A stretch of DNA of 64,000 bases from Biomphalaria glabrata (lineage: Eukaryota > Mollusca > Gastropoda > Planorbidae), in the NCBI RefSeq assembly GCF_947242115.1, contig NC_074726.1:6689951-6753950 (forward strand). The letters are read 5' to 3'. Positions 29,948 through 41,052 of this stretch are shown piece by piece (within the stretch, counting starts at the first letter, position 1; every line of letters starts with the position of its first letter). Position numbers and translations under genes: made by a program. The notes below the pieces were generated by a model. That model worked only from the letters and a program-made list of their open reading frames with translations, was not told the origin of the DNA and made no database searches.

Positions 29948-30050
29948 CTTAACTGTGACACCCTGCTCGTTAACCGTTGGCCAGAGAAACAGATGACCTT
30001 AACATCAGCTGCCCCATAGATTGCAAGGTCTGAAAGGGGAACTTTACTTT
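29948..30050 (+). repeat. SINE family 1, 3' end only
   Basis: Contains 'ctcgttaaccgttggcc', 'gagaaacagatgacctta', 'acatcagctgccccatag', 'caaggtctgaaaggggaac'. A 5'-truncated copy next to a degenerate tandem repeat. Confidence 0.85.
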
Positions 30051-30079
30051 ACTTGTAAACAACATAGACGCAGGAAGTT

Positions 30080-30096
30080 GGGGGGGGGGGGGGGGG
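30080..30096 (+). repeat. 17-base G run
   Basis: An unbroken G homopolymer followed by a further G-rich stretch. It has G-quadruplex potential, and homopolymer length is prone to sequencing error. Confidence 0.9.
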
Positions 30097-30244
30097 AGGG
30101 AGTAGGATATACATATCTCAAATAGTTTAGGGCCATATCAAGTCTAAATTCGACTGCTCTGAGTCTGAGATGAGAAAGTCAACAACAATGGTGTTAGCGG
30201 ATTCGTATTAAAATATCTTTTAAAAAAACGCTTTCAGTTTATTT

Positions 30245-30425
30245 GTAAAATGTTTGTAAAAATATTTTTACATGTTTTGGAAGTTTCTTCAAATTTGAAG
30301 ATAATTTCATCCTAGTCCAGGATAGCAGGGGGATAGCAGCGGGCAGGGTATGAACCTTGGACCATCAAAACCATCCGAAAGACAGTCCAGTGCGCATACC
30401 ACACAAACAGGCGCCTCTCGCGCGT
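30245..30425 (-). repeat. SINE family 2
   Basis: Shares 'tttacatgttttggaagtt', 'aagataatttcatcctagtc', 'gggcagggtatgaacc', 'gacagtccagtgcgcatacc' with the copies at 581 and 36850. The tRNA-like head is at the right. Confidence 0.8.
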
Positions 30426-30508
30426 GACAATGGTAACTGGTAAACATTCTAAATGACCCTACTTAGAAAAGGAAAAGACATCTCTTGAAGATTTTAATGT
30501 TTGAAGCA

Positions 30509-30622
30509 TTAACCCTTAAAACTAAGTTAAAACACGTATGGTAGTTTAGCCTCTAAACATCAGAATTGTGATTCCATTTTTTTTGCACTCACTGGAAAAC
30601 AACTCAGCACTTTAAGAGTTAA
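30509..30622. mobile_element. MITE family B, TTAA-ended
   Basis: 114 bp, from TTAACCCTTAAAAC to the reverse complement TTTAAGAGTTAA. The middle is 'agcctctaaacatcagaatt' and 'gcactcactggaaaacaac'. Other copies: 56803-56905 and 62434-62540. Confidence 0.8.
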
Positions 30623-30944
30623 CAATAATTTCCTCTTTACTTGCTTGATGTTCAAAAATGATTTTATAACAGCTATGAAACTATAATTTTTACCTTAAAA
30701 AATAAATGAAACTTTTCGTTCCCCGCTTAATATCACGTCGTCTTCTCCTATGACGCTCACCCAGCGCCCAGTATATTGCTAAGGCTGTCACGAGGCTTCA
30801 TTGTTTAGCTGTCAGCTATGTTTTCGTGCGTCCTAAATCTGTGTATGTCAAATGTTTTTAACATGATTTCATCTTGTATTTGTGTTAGTCGTTTTCAGTC
30901 GTCAAACAAGGGTTAACAAAATGGTGGCTTCAGGAAGTAAAGTA

Positions 30945-31345
30945 AAGTAAACTTTCCCCTTTCAGGCCTTGCAATCTATTTATGGGGGCAGATGATGTAA
31001 AGGCCATCTGTTTATGGTTAACGTGGGGTCAAACAAGGGTTAACAAAATGGTGGCTCCAGTAAGTAAAGTAGAGATTCCCCTCTCAGGCATTGCGATCTA
31101 TTTATTGGGGCAGATAATTTAAAGACAATCTGTTTATGGTTAATGTGGGTGTCATGTGGCCAGCACAACGACCAACCGCCTTCACTTTTTCCCCAACTAA
31201 TGTCAGGTCGTGAGGTACCCATTAGAGCTGGGTGGACTCAGATGCGCCCTAAAGATCCCGAAATTAAAAAATTTCAGTCTTCACCAGGACCCTCCGGTTC
31301 GGAAGCCACGCGCTTTACCACCCGGCCACCGCGCCTCCTGCAGTA
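30945..31345 (-). repeat. SINE family 1, complete copy with a partial second copy in front
   Basis: 31060-31345 is a near-complete minus-strand copy: the tail 'cctctcaggcattgcgatc' at the left and the tRNA-like head, reverse complement of 'ttccgaagcc..', near 31300. At 30945-31030 the tail region occurs a second time, separated by 'caaacaagggttaacaaaat' which is also repeated at 30906-30925. A local tandem duplication therefore included the SINE tail. Confidence 0.85.
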
Positions 31346-31489
31346 AGTAGGTAGACATTAGTCTTGTTTAAATCAGCTTCCTCTTTACTAATAGATCTAG
31401 TTTTCGGTGTTCAAATTCCAGTGGTTCGTGACTCCATTGATGGTGACGTCAACATGTGTTAAGCGAAAACATGTAGTGAAAGTATGAAT

Positions 31490-31925
31490 GGTACTTGGAT
31501 TACACAGAAGAGGAGGTAATGACTGTGTCAACAGATGTAATGTTTGTTATCTTTGCCAATGGTTCTCAATCCTGAAATGCAAGGATCACTTAAACAGGAG
31601 TTGTTGTTTTTTCATATCCCGACTACCGACTAATGCCTCTTCTTCTTTGTTCTTGTTTTACATGTCGGAGGGTTCAGATAAGTAATCCTATATATCAGAT
31701 GAACTGTGCAGTGGTTTCACAGATCAGGCAGTTCTCTGTATAGTTTTTTTTTCTATAGGAGGGTTTTTGGGATAGTGTCTTGCCTGGGTCTCTTATACAG
31801 TATGCAGCCCCGAAGGACAGCATTCTCTGGCGACATCCCACAAGGGTAGGCCTCGCCAGTCCCGACTTTCAGCCTCCGGAACACACGCCGTCCCACTCTG
31901 CCGTGTCCGGCATTGCCTTCTAATT
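31490..31925 (-). mobile_element. LINE fragment, C-terminal region (same family as 57640-58065)
   Basis: Nucleotide match to the copy at 57640-58065 over shared landmarks: 'tgaactgtgcagtggtttc', 'agcattctctgg', 'gcctccggaacacacg'. In that copy the minus strand reads through as LINE C-terminal protein; here it is broken by several frame changes. 5'-truncated, as usual for LINEs. Confidence 0.7.
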
Positions 31926-31929
31926 CAGT

Positions 31930-32420
31930 GTGTGCTGGAACTGGAACCCATTGAAGAACAGTTTCCTTGCTCCTCTTGATGTTAAGATTTTACCCTACCT
32001 TATTTTTTTTTACCTATCACTTAGTCTGTTGGACCGTTGGGGCACCATGCAAGATTCGTCGACCGTCGTTCTCCATTTCACTCTGTCTTTTGCCTTAGTT
32101 AGAACATTTTTCAATGGCAGGCCCGTCCATTCTTTTATGTTGTTCTCCTATCGCTTTCTCTGTCTGCCTCTTCTTTTTTTTCCTGGTACTGTTCCCCGAA
32201 GGAAGGTCTGCGAGCCCCGAAGATCTTGAAATATGGCTTTAGATTTTTAGCTTTGCGTTTTTTGTGTTTTTTTGTATTTTTGCGATCGTTAGCAGGTCAT
32301 CATTGGGTCCAATCGCTGCAGTTACCCTGTCTCTAATCTCTTGGTTTGTGATGCGGTCATTGAATGCGAAACCCAGGATCCTTCTGTAGCATTTACCAAT
32401 GCTGAAATATTGCAACTTTA
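31930..32420 (-). mobile_element. LINE ORF2 C-terminal fragment, second family
   Basis: Minus-strand reading gives IGKCYRRILGFAFNDRITNQ, EIRDRVTAAIGPNDDLLTI, then (frame change) SHISRSSGLA, and at the end a KDR..WR basic stretch followed by MVPQR-like sequence. This is the typical region after the reverse transcriptase in a LINE with RCxRRIL, DHVTNEEVR and HISRSSGL motifs. At least three frame changes or stops. It lies end to end with the LINE fragment at 31490. Confidence 0.8.
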
Positions 32421-32991
32421 GTATACTGTATACAGATGTAGGGGGTATTTAGCGTGTGCTTCGGAACAACACGTCGCTGTCGATGACCACTATCTAGATA
32501 GCCTCATTGCATCAAGGTTATAAATAAGGATTCTCGGGAATGTGGTCTTTTAGTATCATGGACCACCAAGTTGACTAATGACCAACCAGAAATGAAAAAA
32601 AAACAGCTTATGGTTAATATTACTACAAACCGGAGATATTAAAAGTACTAGAGATCTCCACATACCACAGAGAAGATGGACATAAATCAGACATGTCCAC
32701 ATGTCACAAAGAAGATGACCATACACCAAAGATGACATGTCAACATACTACAGAGAGAATAACTTAGCAAAAGTATAATGGCCTCCGACCCTCCATAGTC
32801 CATAAATGACAGATTTGGAATCGCTGCTGGTCTATGACATTATCCAAAAGCATCAATCCAATTGCAGCATTAGCATGTAGTAATGGCGTTGTGACAACAC
32901 ACACAAGCGCACCGACTATCTACTTGTTTATATAGAACATTTCTGTTGTACGTTTGCCATGTCAGTCAAAAGTTCATAATATATCAAGATA
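32421..32991. other. Intergenic, nothing recognised
   Basis: A weak degenerate direct repeat (cacataccacagagaagat and relatives) at 32650-32760; otherwise no feature. Confidence 0.5.
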
Positions 32992-33028
32992 ACAGAGAGA
33001 GAGAGAGAGAGAGAGCGGGGGAAGAATA

Positions 33029-33063
<35 letters not shown>

Positions 33064-33484
33064 AGAGAGAAATGCAAGGGACAGAGTGAGAACAACAGAG
33101 AGAGAAAGGGAGAGAGGGGAGATTGAGAAAGAGAAAAAAAGAAATACAGAGTGAAAGAGAGAGAACAAAAAAGAGAAAAAGGGAAAAAGAGAGAGGAAAA
33201 GGAAGAAAGAGAGAAAAAGAGAGATACAGAGAAAGGAGAGAAAGAGAGAGGAAGAGAGAGGAAGAAAGAGATATAAAAATAGAAATATGCAAAGCGAAAG
33301 AAAGAGACGATAAGAATGATAAAAGAGAGAAAAAGAGAGAGATGTGAAAAGATAGATGACGAAAGAGAAAATGAGAGAGAAGGAGAAACAGAGAAATATA
33401 GAGTAAGAGAAAGAGAAATAGAAAGAGGACTAGTACGAAAGAGAAAGTAACAAAAAGAGAAAGATAATGATAAGAGAGAAATAT
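32992..33484 (+). repeat. 490-bp purine-only (GA)n-rich tract
   Basis: Almost pure purine on the plus strand: GAGAGA runs interrupted by AAAGAGA blocks. Open frames through it encode only Arg-Glu-Lys repeats. Confidence 0.95.
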
Positions 33485-34206
33485 AAATAACTCATTTTTA
33501 ATACAAAGAAGAGAGTAACAAAACCTGACTCAAAATCTAGTCACATGAGATATATCCTAACAATATAATTGATGGCTGCTTCACAAAGTCAATCCAAAGT
33601 CCTTTTAATTTACTACTCAGTACTCCGCACGCGACAACAGTTCTTAAATTATAATAGTGAAGTAATTAAATAATAGCTACAACCAAAAGGAAAGAAAAGA
33701 AGTGGGGTGTGTGGCATTGTATATTAAAATTTAAAAATGTAGAAAATGGAACTAGTTATATAGCTCTCTAAATATTTTCACGACAATTCTAGGATTGTAA
33801 ATTGACAAACTCTACCCCCAGTCCCTGAATGTTTCTACCTTTCTTTTCTTTCCTAGTGACCTCATCTCCTCTAGGTATCTAGTTAGTATTTAGTAATAAC
33901 TTTATCTGATATTTAGAAAATACTAAATGTAAACAGGCCAAAAATAAAATAAACTTATCAAGTAAGGCTGACCTAGATTCGGGAAGCCGCTTTCGATTGG
34001 TATTGGAGCAGCTAATTCAATCCTCACAAAAGTAATACAATTAAAGAAAATATTTTCTTAGGACACACAATACAATTTTAACGCATATCAAATCAGTTGT
34101 GGATTATTGTTTTTTTTAACGGGCACTTGAGCTTATTAGCTTTTACAGATAATTGTATTTCTGATCTCAGTTCTGGTATTTATTGATTAATTAGAGCCTA
34201 CAATCA
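33485..34206. other. Intergenic, nothing recognised
   Basis: AT-rich sequence without a supported feature. Confidence 0.5.
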
Positions 34207-34497
34207 GGGCCTGCTCTAGGAACTGCGGGGCCCAATCGTTTACAACTATTACTATTAATTAGACCGTTATATCAACATTTATTATGCACATGCTTAGGAA
34301 TAGGTGACAGTGGTTTAATTAAAATTACGTCATTCGTACGGTACATTTAATATGTTAACTCTGTAAGTCCCATATCTTTCAAAGCCTGTGACAAGAGCCA
34401 GGACTGATAGTGATATGCTAATTGTAAATTGTTGAGCCACTGACTGGAGCGGGCTCAATTTGGAGTAATTGGTCAAATCGGCTTAAGGCTGGTCTTG
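34207..34497. mobile_element. hAT-like MITE, second family
   Basis: Begins CAGGGCCTGCTCTAGG. It shares a long internal region with 59990-60315: 'aataggtgacagtgg', 'tacgtcattcg', 'gtaagtcccatatctt', 'gtgacaagagccagg', 'ctgatagtgatatgc' and 'aaatcggcttaaggctgg'. No transposase. Confidence 0.6.
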
Positions 34498-34699
34498 CCA
34501 ACCACCATTTGGCAGTTGTTTAGGAGTTAAAATAAAAATGATAGTCCAACCATGTTTCTTTTTTTTTGCTAATAGTCTACCATCAAGTCAGAACTTCATA
34601 AAACCCTGAACCAGCCAGCAGCCTGCATGGACAGCTGATCGCAAAAAAGGCTCTAAGGATTTTTCAAGAAATTTAACAATTGATGTATATCGCCGACAC

Positions 34700-34870
34700 A
34701 AGAACTACTAGAATTACATTTTTGCCAGCTGTAAAAATTCGAAAAAAAAAATCTAAGAACAAAAAAAACGTACAAGTTTCTGATCCCTCAAAATTCGGAT
34801 ATATTTTTATCTCTTTTGTGGGGGCCCCTTTTTTGTGGAAACCCACCTGCCCTTCCTTAAAACGGCCCTG
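34700..34870. mobile_element. hAT-like MITE, right half (CAGGGCCGG family)
   Basis: Shares 'gggggccccttttttgtgg' and the terminal 'ttaaaacggccctgg' with the copy at 44251-44606 (which ends ttaatccggccccg). The left half is not recognisable. Confidence 0.55.
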
Positions 34871-35411
34871 GTTAAAACATATAAAGTTAGAACCTTTTGT
34901 TGTTAGCCACCTTCGTTCATAGAACAACTTTTGTCTTATCCCTATAGATGTTCATTTATCTGTATAGTTTGTCGTTTATATAAATATCGCTGAACATTTT
35001 TTATTTGACGGTTCTCGGCTATAAAAAAACAACCCGATGCAGAATCGATATGCTATAAGATGAACTAGACTCGTATCGATACTAAACATCACTCAGCGTG
35101 AACTAAAAAACAAAAATGTTTTTCCTTCACTTGGTAAAGTCGGTGTAGGATACTGTAGGACTAGTTTATTTGCGTATGTCGTATTTTGTTTTCTTTGCAT
35201 TCACGGCTTGGTATGGATTATGTATTGAATGCATTATTTTAAAGGCTGTCATGGTACACTATTAAGGTAAGCGAGATTACCTGTATTCATTATTTCATTT
35301 ATGAAGGGTGTGATTTAAAGTGACCCTATGGATACTGGCGCCTTATGCAAACCGAAATAAAAGCTCCATCTATAATTTACTAGACTATATCTAATCTAAT
35401 AGGCTATATTA

Positions 35412-35680
35412 TATAGGAACTTGGGAGGCGCAATGGCGGTAAAGCGCTTGGCTTCCAAACCGGAGGTCCCGGTTCGAATCCTGGTGAAGACTGGGATTTT
35501 TAATTTCGGGATCTTTGGGCGCCTCGGAGTCCATCCATTAGTTGGGGAAAAGTAAAGGCGGTTGGTCGTTGGTCGTTGTGCTGGCCACATGACACCCGCG
35601 TTAACCGTAGTCCTCTGAAACAGATGACCTTTACATCATCTGCCCTATATACCACAAGGTCTGAAAGGGGAACTATATAG
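35412..35680 (+). repeat. SINE family 1, near-complete copy
   Basis: Best full-length example: head 'ggaggcgcaatggcggtaaa', 'gcgcttggcttccaaaccgg', B-box 'ggttcgaatcctgg', then 'agactgggatttttaatttc', 'gggaaaagtaaaggcggttg', 'gctggccacatgacacc', 'gaaacagatgacctttacat' and 'aggtctgaaaggggaac'. The head resembles a Ser/Leu-type tRNA, but it lacks a closed acceptor stem, so it is not a tRNA gene. 'gttggtcgttggtcg' shows a small internal duplication. Confidence 0.92.
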
Positions 35681-35919
35681 AAATTTGATGTAGATATTTT
35701 TAAAAAAAACATGATAATAGATACCAGTGTTGCCATCAGCAGCAAGGCTTTGACTACAATGAAAAGTTATTAGTTATAGATCTAATTATAACTATGTCTA
35801 GATTTACACTCATTAGTATTTATTACTCTTTGTGCAGACCTTATTCCATATGCTAGGGCTAATTCGTACAAGTTCTCCTTCTTACATAGTGCCATTATAT
35901 GGGTTTGTCCGAAACAGTC

Positions 35920-36375
35920 AGGAAAACCAATGACGTAGCAGAACATTTAAGTAGAGTCACTGATTTACATGTACGATTACATTGACACATGAAATGCACC
36001 GGGCGTAATTAATTGGGCTCTCAAAAAAATCGGTAGCCATAGAATTCTTCTTTCAACTTTTTGCTGCGGATATTTTCTTGTGTAGTCTATTTCGCGCTAA
36101 CAAAAAAAAATGGCATGTCTTAGAAAATGGTCTCGACACAATTAAACAGAGTGCCGCATAAAAGATGTATTAGTAAGCTTAAAGGCTCCATAGCAACAAA
36201 CTTCAATAAACTTCACATATTCACCAAAATAAACATCTTCTTCTTATCTTCTTATCTTATGTATTACAGACGTTACTTCAAAAAAAAGAAGATTATTACG
36301 CCCGATGCATTTCATGTGTCAATGTAGTCATGCATGTTTATCAAAGACTTAAACTCTGCGTCGTTGGTTTTTAAG
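35920..36375. mobile_element. Fold-back element with ~85-bp imperfect inverted ends
   Basis: The left arm (35920-36010; 'aaaaccaatgacgtagcaga' ... 'gacacatgaaatgcaccggg') is the inverted counterpart of the right arm (36290-36375; 'cccgatgcatttcatgtgtc' ... 'tctgcgtcgttggttttt'), roughly three-quarters identical by eye. The interior includes 'attacagacgttacttcaaa', shared with 38250, 40110 and 58350. No coding capacity. Confidence 0.75.
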
Positions 36376-36849
36376 TTGATAATATTGGCCTAACTAATGT
36401 TAAATAGCATTATTTTCTAGTTTGATTTGTTACAATTGTGTTTAATAAACCCCAATGTTTTGCTTGGTTTTTAAATAATTTCAAGAATTGGATCTAGATC
36501 CTAGAAATCCAAACCACATTTTCTTTTGCTTGTTAATGGAGTCTACATTAAGCCGACATAGTACTGCCCCACTCACTAATAAATTACACTACACTGAAAG
36601 TAAAAAAAATGTATGTTATGATGGGGCTGACCTGGGAAAGAAGTAGATCTATTATGTTTTGTTCACAGGTGTGCAGCATTGATTAGGTTGTTTTTTTTTC
36701 GCAATCATCTGTTGCCTTATAAAAACAATATATCGAGCAGCTACATAATTGTGTAGGCTTACTCTCGACCGAATGTTTTGGGAAGACCTTTGTCCTATCA
36801 TGCTACAAGATTTGTTTCCGTTGTTTCTTCATTGTATAAAATTAGTGCG
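36376..36849. other. Intergenic, nothing recognised
   Basis: AT-rich sequence without a supported feature. Confidence 0.5.
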
Positions 36850-36960
36850 TCCTAGGCCAAATCATACGCAGGATAGCTGAGGATGGCGAAGGGCAGGTTT
36901 TAAACCCGGGACCATCAAGTAGACAGTCAAGATTGCATACTACACGACTTGATGACCATC
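36850..36960 (-). repeat. SINE family 2, partial
   Basis: 'gaagggcaggttttaaaccc', 'gggaccatcaagtagacagt' and 'gcatactacacgactt' match the head end of the copies at 581 and 30245. Confidence 0.7.
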
Positions 36961-37599
36961 CTGAACATCCCAGTCAACATATTGATTGAATACTTTAGGC
37001 TAACAGTAGAGCTTTGGGTCGTATAAACTACTTCGCCTTTTGACTCGGTTTAGAGCTAATCCCCTCGGTTGGCTCAATGTCCATCCTGCCGTCTTGGTGT
37101 ATGGATCTCCTCCGTGTTTGGTCTCCGGCCTTTCTCTTACCCCTCATGTTGCTGTCTAGAGCCCTGCAATGTCATTCCCCTTTAAAAAAAATTGCATAAA
37201 TTTATAAAGCACCTTAATATTTCTACAATGGGCATGTCAAACAAGTTACGTTTTAGATTGGATGGGAAAAAATTGTGACTACTGACTGATCGCAGACATT
37301 GTTTGCTATAACCAGTGAAGTAGGCTGTGTATTGAAGTTACCTAACAATAACAAACTATGTTACACATGACATATCAGCACATAATGCTTCATTATTCTT
37401 TTGAAATGTTTAAGAACGGAATAGTGCAGACATTATGCTCACAACAGAGACACATTGTCAACGTGCTTTTAAGAATAGGTCATGTTAGACAGGTTCTAGC
37501 TTAACACCTGCTGACGTCGCCACCAACTAAAATGGAGTCACGAACCACTGGAATTTGAACACCGAAAACTAGATCTATTAGTACAGAGGAAATTGATAC
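36961..37599. other. Intergenic, nothing recognised
   Basis: No supported feature. Confidence 0.5.
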
Positions 37600-37800
37600 C
37601 TCGGCCGGGTGGTAAAGCGCTTGGCTTTCGAACCGGCGTCCTGGGTTCGAATCCTGGTGAAGACTGGAATTTTATTTCGGGATTTTCGGGCGCCTCCTAG
37701 TCCACCCAGCTCTAATGGGTACCTGACATTACTTGGGAAAAAGTTAAGGTGGTTCGTCGTTGTGCTCGCCACATGACACCCTCGTTAACTTTAGACAGTC
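37600..37800 (+). repeat. SINE family 1, 3'-truncated
   Basis: Head 'cggccgggtggtaaagcgct', 'tggctttcgaaccggcg', B-box 'gggttcgaatcctggtg', body to 'catgacaccctcgttaactt', then lost. The sequence after it belongs to the fold-back element family. Confidence 0.88.
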
Positions 37801-37814
37801 TCTTGACAGAAAAA

Positions 37815-38300
37815 AACAACTAACATAGTTAGCTCAGCACTACTGTACAGAGTGGTGCATTAAGGATGTATTTGTAAATTTTAAAATCTCCAATCGGAAT
37901 AAACATCAGCGAGCTTTACATAGTTACCAAAGTTTTGTGCAGATTTTCACAAGAAACTAAAAAAAAAAAAAAAAGATGAAGGACGCCTGTCTGAACATCA
38001 ATGTTGAACATCAGAATTGAGCTTTAATTGTAACACCATCTCATTGCGTGACAGTTGATATTGGTATCAAATCTTCTTTATTACCGCTAGTTAGTTGTCC
38101 AATTTGTTTTAAGCCATAGAGTTAAAGTCTAATGCTTCCTTCTAATTGAAATTCTGTGCTACTAACGGAAGAGCCTGAGCCAGCCAGGAAAACCAGTGAC
38201 TTGGAAGAATGTAAGTCATTGGTTATCATGCATGACTAGATGCATGACGCGTAGGACGTAATCATCTTCTTTTTTGAAGTAACGTCTGTATTTTATAAGA
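37815..38300. mobile_element. Fold-back element, second copy (related to 35920-36375)
   Basis: The left part (cagagtggtgcattaaggat, 'gtatttgtaaattttaaaat') parallels 36145-36200. The right part (ggaaaaccagtgacttgg, 'gcatgactagatgcatgacg', 'ggacgtaatcatcttctt', 'gaagtaacgtctgtat') is the arm sequence seen also at 58245-58375. Confidence 0.6.
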
Positions 38301-38627
38301 TAAGAAGCTTAGAAAAATTGATTCTGCAGATCTAAAAAGTGCACTAATATTGTCACATATTTTTTCAAAAACAAACCTTATCTCAATTCCTTTGGTTTGT
38401 ACGCCGGATGCACCAAAAATCTCTTTATTTTTAGTTTTTTCCACCATGAATCGAAAATGCCAATATTGTAATATTTCAGGCTTATGATTTTGTTTTGAGT
38501 GCAGTAGTTATGACAGATATGTGTCTCATATTTGTAGGCAACACTGAAATTTCATAGGTCATGTTTAAATATCTGATTGTAAATGATTCCGACCTTTTAA
38601 GTCCTTATAAAAGAATGGATATTAAAA
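38301..38627. other. Intergenic, nothing recognised
   Basis: AT-rich sequence, no supported feature. Confidence 0.5.
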
Positions 38628-38745
38628 AAGATTCTATCCAAGGCAAAAGACAAAGAAGGCAGAGAGGAATGGAGATAGACAGTCAACAGATCTTGTGTGG
38701 TCCCCCAACGGTAGATTAGACGAAGGAATAGAGGAAATGATGGTG
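38628..38745 (+). mobile_element. LINE 3'-end fragment (family of 31930-32420)
   Basis: Plus strand reads AKDKEGREEWR, then a stop, then TVNRSCVVPQR. The other copy has the matching AKDR..W...VDESCMVPQ-type end. Only the last ~40 codons remain. Confidence 0.65.
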
Positions 38746-39499
38746 AAATAATTCCGACCTTTAAAAAAAAATAAATTTAGTAGATACACATTTCACTGAA
38801 ATAAAAAAAATTAACATAAATAGATCTAATTTTATTTTTAAACTTTGACTTTCAGACGATGACATACCGGTAATCTCTTATTTTTATGGGGGATCAAATT
38901 TATAGGGGCCTGATATCTAGGGCCTACAAAACAAGAAATTGTATTTTTTAATTTATTTATTTTGATACAACCGTTCATTTAGTAATATAAATATGTTTTC
39001 GTAGCTTAGTGAAAATGTTCTCTTGTTTACGCTTATAATTAGAATCGGGTCAAGTTTTCTCAAATATTTCAACCTTGAGTTTTTTTGGTTGAATGACTCG
39101 AGAACAAGTAGTGTACAAATTGTGACTTGATATCATAGTCGTAGAAGAAAAGGAGAGAACAGTACAGTACATAATAAAGGAAAACTTCATGGCTGGCACA
39201 TCAACAAAAGAGTAATCGAGCCAAAGTTATCCTGTTCAAACCAGTGGCTCTCAATCCTTAATTTTTATGCCCGCTGCCCCATCTGATTGGTTTTAGAGTA
39301 ATTTTTGTGTAGTATCCATAGAAACCTCGAAAATTAATTGATCACTGATATATTTTGTTTTGCTGTTTTCTTTTTACTTTTGTCTTTTTACATGAAATTT
39401 CTAACCGATTAATCTGCCTGGAGAAGTGGAGACACTAACCAGGACTTACCTAATAGAATACATTTTGAATATTCACATTCAGTTTCATAAATAATTTAT
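38746..39499. other. Intergenic, nothing recognised
   Basis: AT-rich sequence, no supported feature. Confidence 0.5.
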
Positions 39500-39682
39500 G
39501 TCTCTATCTGTCTCTTTGTGTTTTTGTCTCTCGCCCTGTCTCTGTCCGTCTCTTTATGTCTGTCTCCATGTCTCTCTTTTTTACTATCTCCGTCTCTCTC
39601 TATCTCTCTCTCTCAGCCCCTGATTCTCTCTGTCCTTTCTCTTCCTATATCTCTCCCTCTCTCTCTGTGTATGTGTGTGTGG
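39500..39682 (+). repeat. (TCTCTG)n-rich pyrimidine tract
   Basis: Runs of tctctctgtctct with interruptions, ending in a short TGTG run. Confidence 0.92.
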
Positions 39683-40274
39683 ACGATGTCTATAGGGGGG
39701 CTGCTTCATTTTGAATCTTAAAACTAAGACAAACGTCCAACGGTCCAAGTGGAAACCAGGCTGATTATTGATAACAATATCTGTAAGTAAAGGATACGGG
39801 ACATGGCATGTGAAGACATTAAACTTAATATTGCAAACTATAGAGATCTATCTTTAGTTTATGTTTATTTATTATAAAATTATGTCGTTGAGCATATAAA
39901 GATTTACTATTGCAAGGTAAAACACTAGAAAGAAACATGATATATAATATAATATAGAGACTAAACCTTGCTGCACTACAATAAAAGACATTATGCTCGG
40001 GTCACGAGGTCTTCGTCAGTTGCAAACAAATGAAAAAGGTTAACATTTAACACAAAATGGGTTTAAAGTTAATTTATCTGTCCGTTGTGTGTTATCTTAT
40101 CTTCTTATCTTATATAATACAGACGTTACTTCAAAAAAAGGAAGATGCATTATGATAATTTAAGCTACATAGGTCTAGTATCTTAGTGGAATATATACAC
40201 TGTTTTGTATCATGATAAATAATGGCTCAATTTATGATGATAGGCCTATACAGGTTTAGAATAGTTTAGATTTT

Positions 40275-40515
40275 TTTTAAATTTCCCCTTTCAGACCTTG
40301 TGACATATAGGGCAGATGATGTAAAGGTCATCTGTTTCTGTGGCCCATGGTTAACGAGGGTGTCATATGGCCAGCACCGCCTTTATTTTCCCCAACTAAT
40401 ATCAGGTACCCATTAGAACTGTATGGACTCATAAGGCGCCTGGAGTTAAAATCCCAGTCTTCACCAGGATTCGAGTCCGGGACCTCGGTTCGCTCAGCCA
40501 CCGCGCCTCCAAGGT
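40275..40515 (-). repeat. SINE family 1, complete minus-strand copy
   Basis: Tail at the left (cccctttcagaccttgtgac), then 'gatgtaaaggtcatctgttt', 'gtgtcatatggccagcac', 'atcaggtacccattagaact'. The B-box is the reverse complement of 'ccaggattcgagtccggg'. The head ends at 'ccaccgcgcctcc'. Confidence 0.9.
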
Positions 40516-40639
40516 TTAGATGTATACATAGATATTAGTTTTGTATCTTGATCAAATATATGGTGGTATATAGTTGTGTATAATTGTATATTACAGCTAT
40601 AATACACTTTAACACATAGATTACTTGACGTGAGGCACA

Positions 40640-41052
40640 AAGCGTTTCTTCTTTTCTTTCTTTTCTTACTTTTCTTTATTTTCTTACTTTACATTCTTTT
40701 CTTACTTTTCTTTATTTTCTTACTTTACATTCTTTTCTTACTTTCATTCTTTCTTACTTTTCTTTCTTTTCTTTCTTTTCTTACTTTTCTTTCTTTTCTT
40801 AATTTTCCTTCTTTTCTTAATTTTCTTTCTTTTCTTAATTTTCTTTTCTTTTCTTACTTTACATTCTTTTCTTACTTTACATTCTTTTCTTACTTTCAAT
40901 CTTTTCTTACTTTTCATTCATTACTTACTTTTCATTCATTTCTTAATTTTCATTCATTTCTTACTTTTCATTCATTACTTACTTTTCATTCATTTCTTAC
41001 TTTTCATTCTAATCTTACTTGTCTTTCTTTTCTTTCTTTTTTTACTTTTCAA
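40640..41052 (+). repeat. Pyrimidine-rich degenerate minisatellite (TTTTCTTAC / CATTCATTTCTTACTTTT)
   Basis: About 410 bp. The unit drifts from ttcttttcttactttt to cattcatttcttactttt. The long open frame through it (Phe/Leu/Ser only) is repeat-derived and not a gene. Confidence 0.93.

Noticed and set aside
32974-33347. Ser/Leu and Arg/Glu repeat open frames
   Set aside because: Translation of the GA-rich tract.
35412-35485. tRNA gene
   Set aside because: Box A and B elements are present, but the acceptor stem does not close and the unit recurs as a SINE head at many positions.
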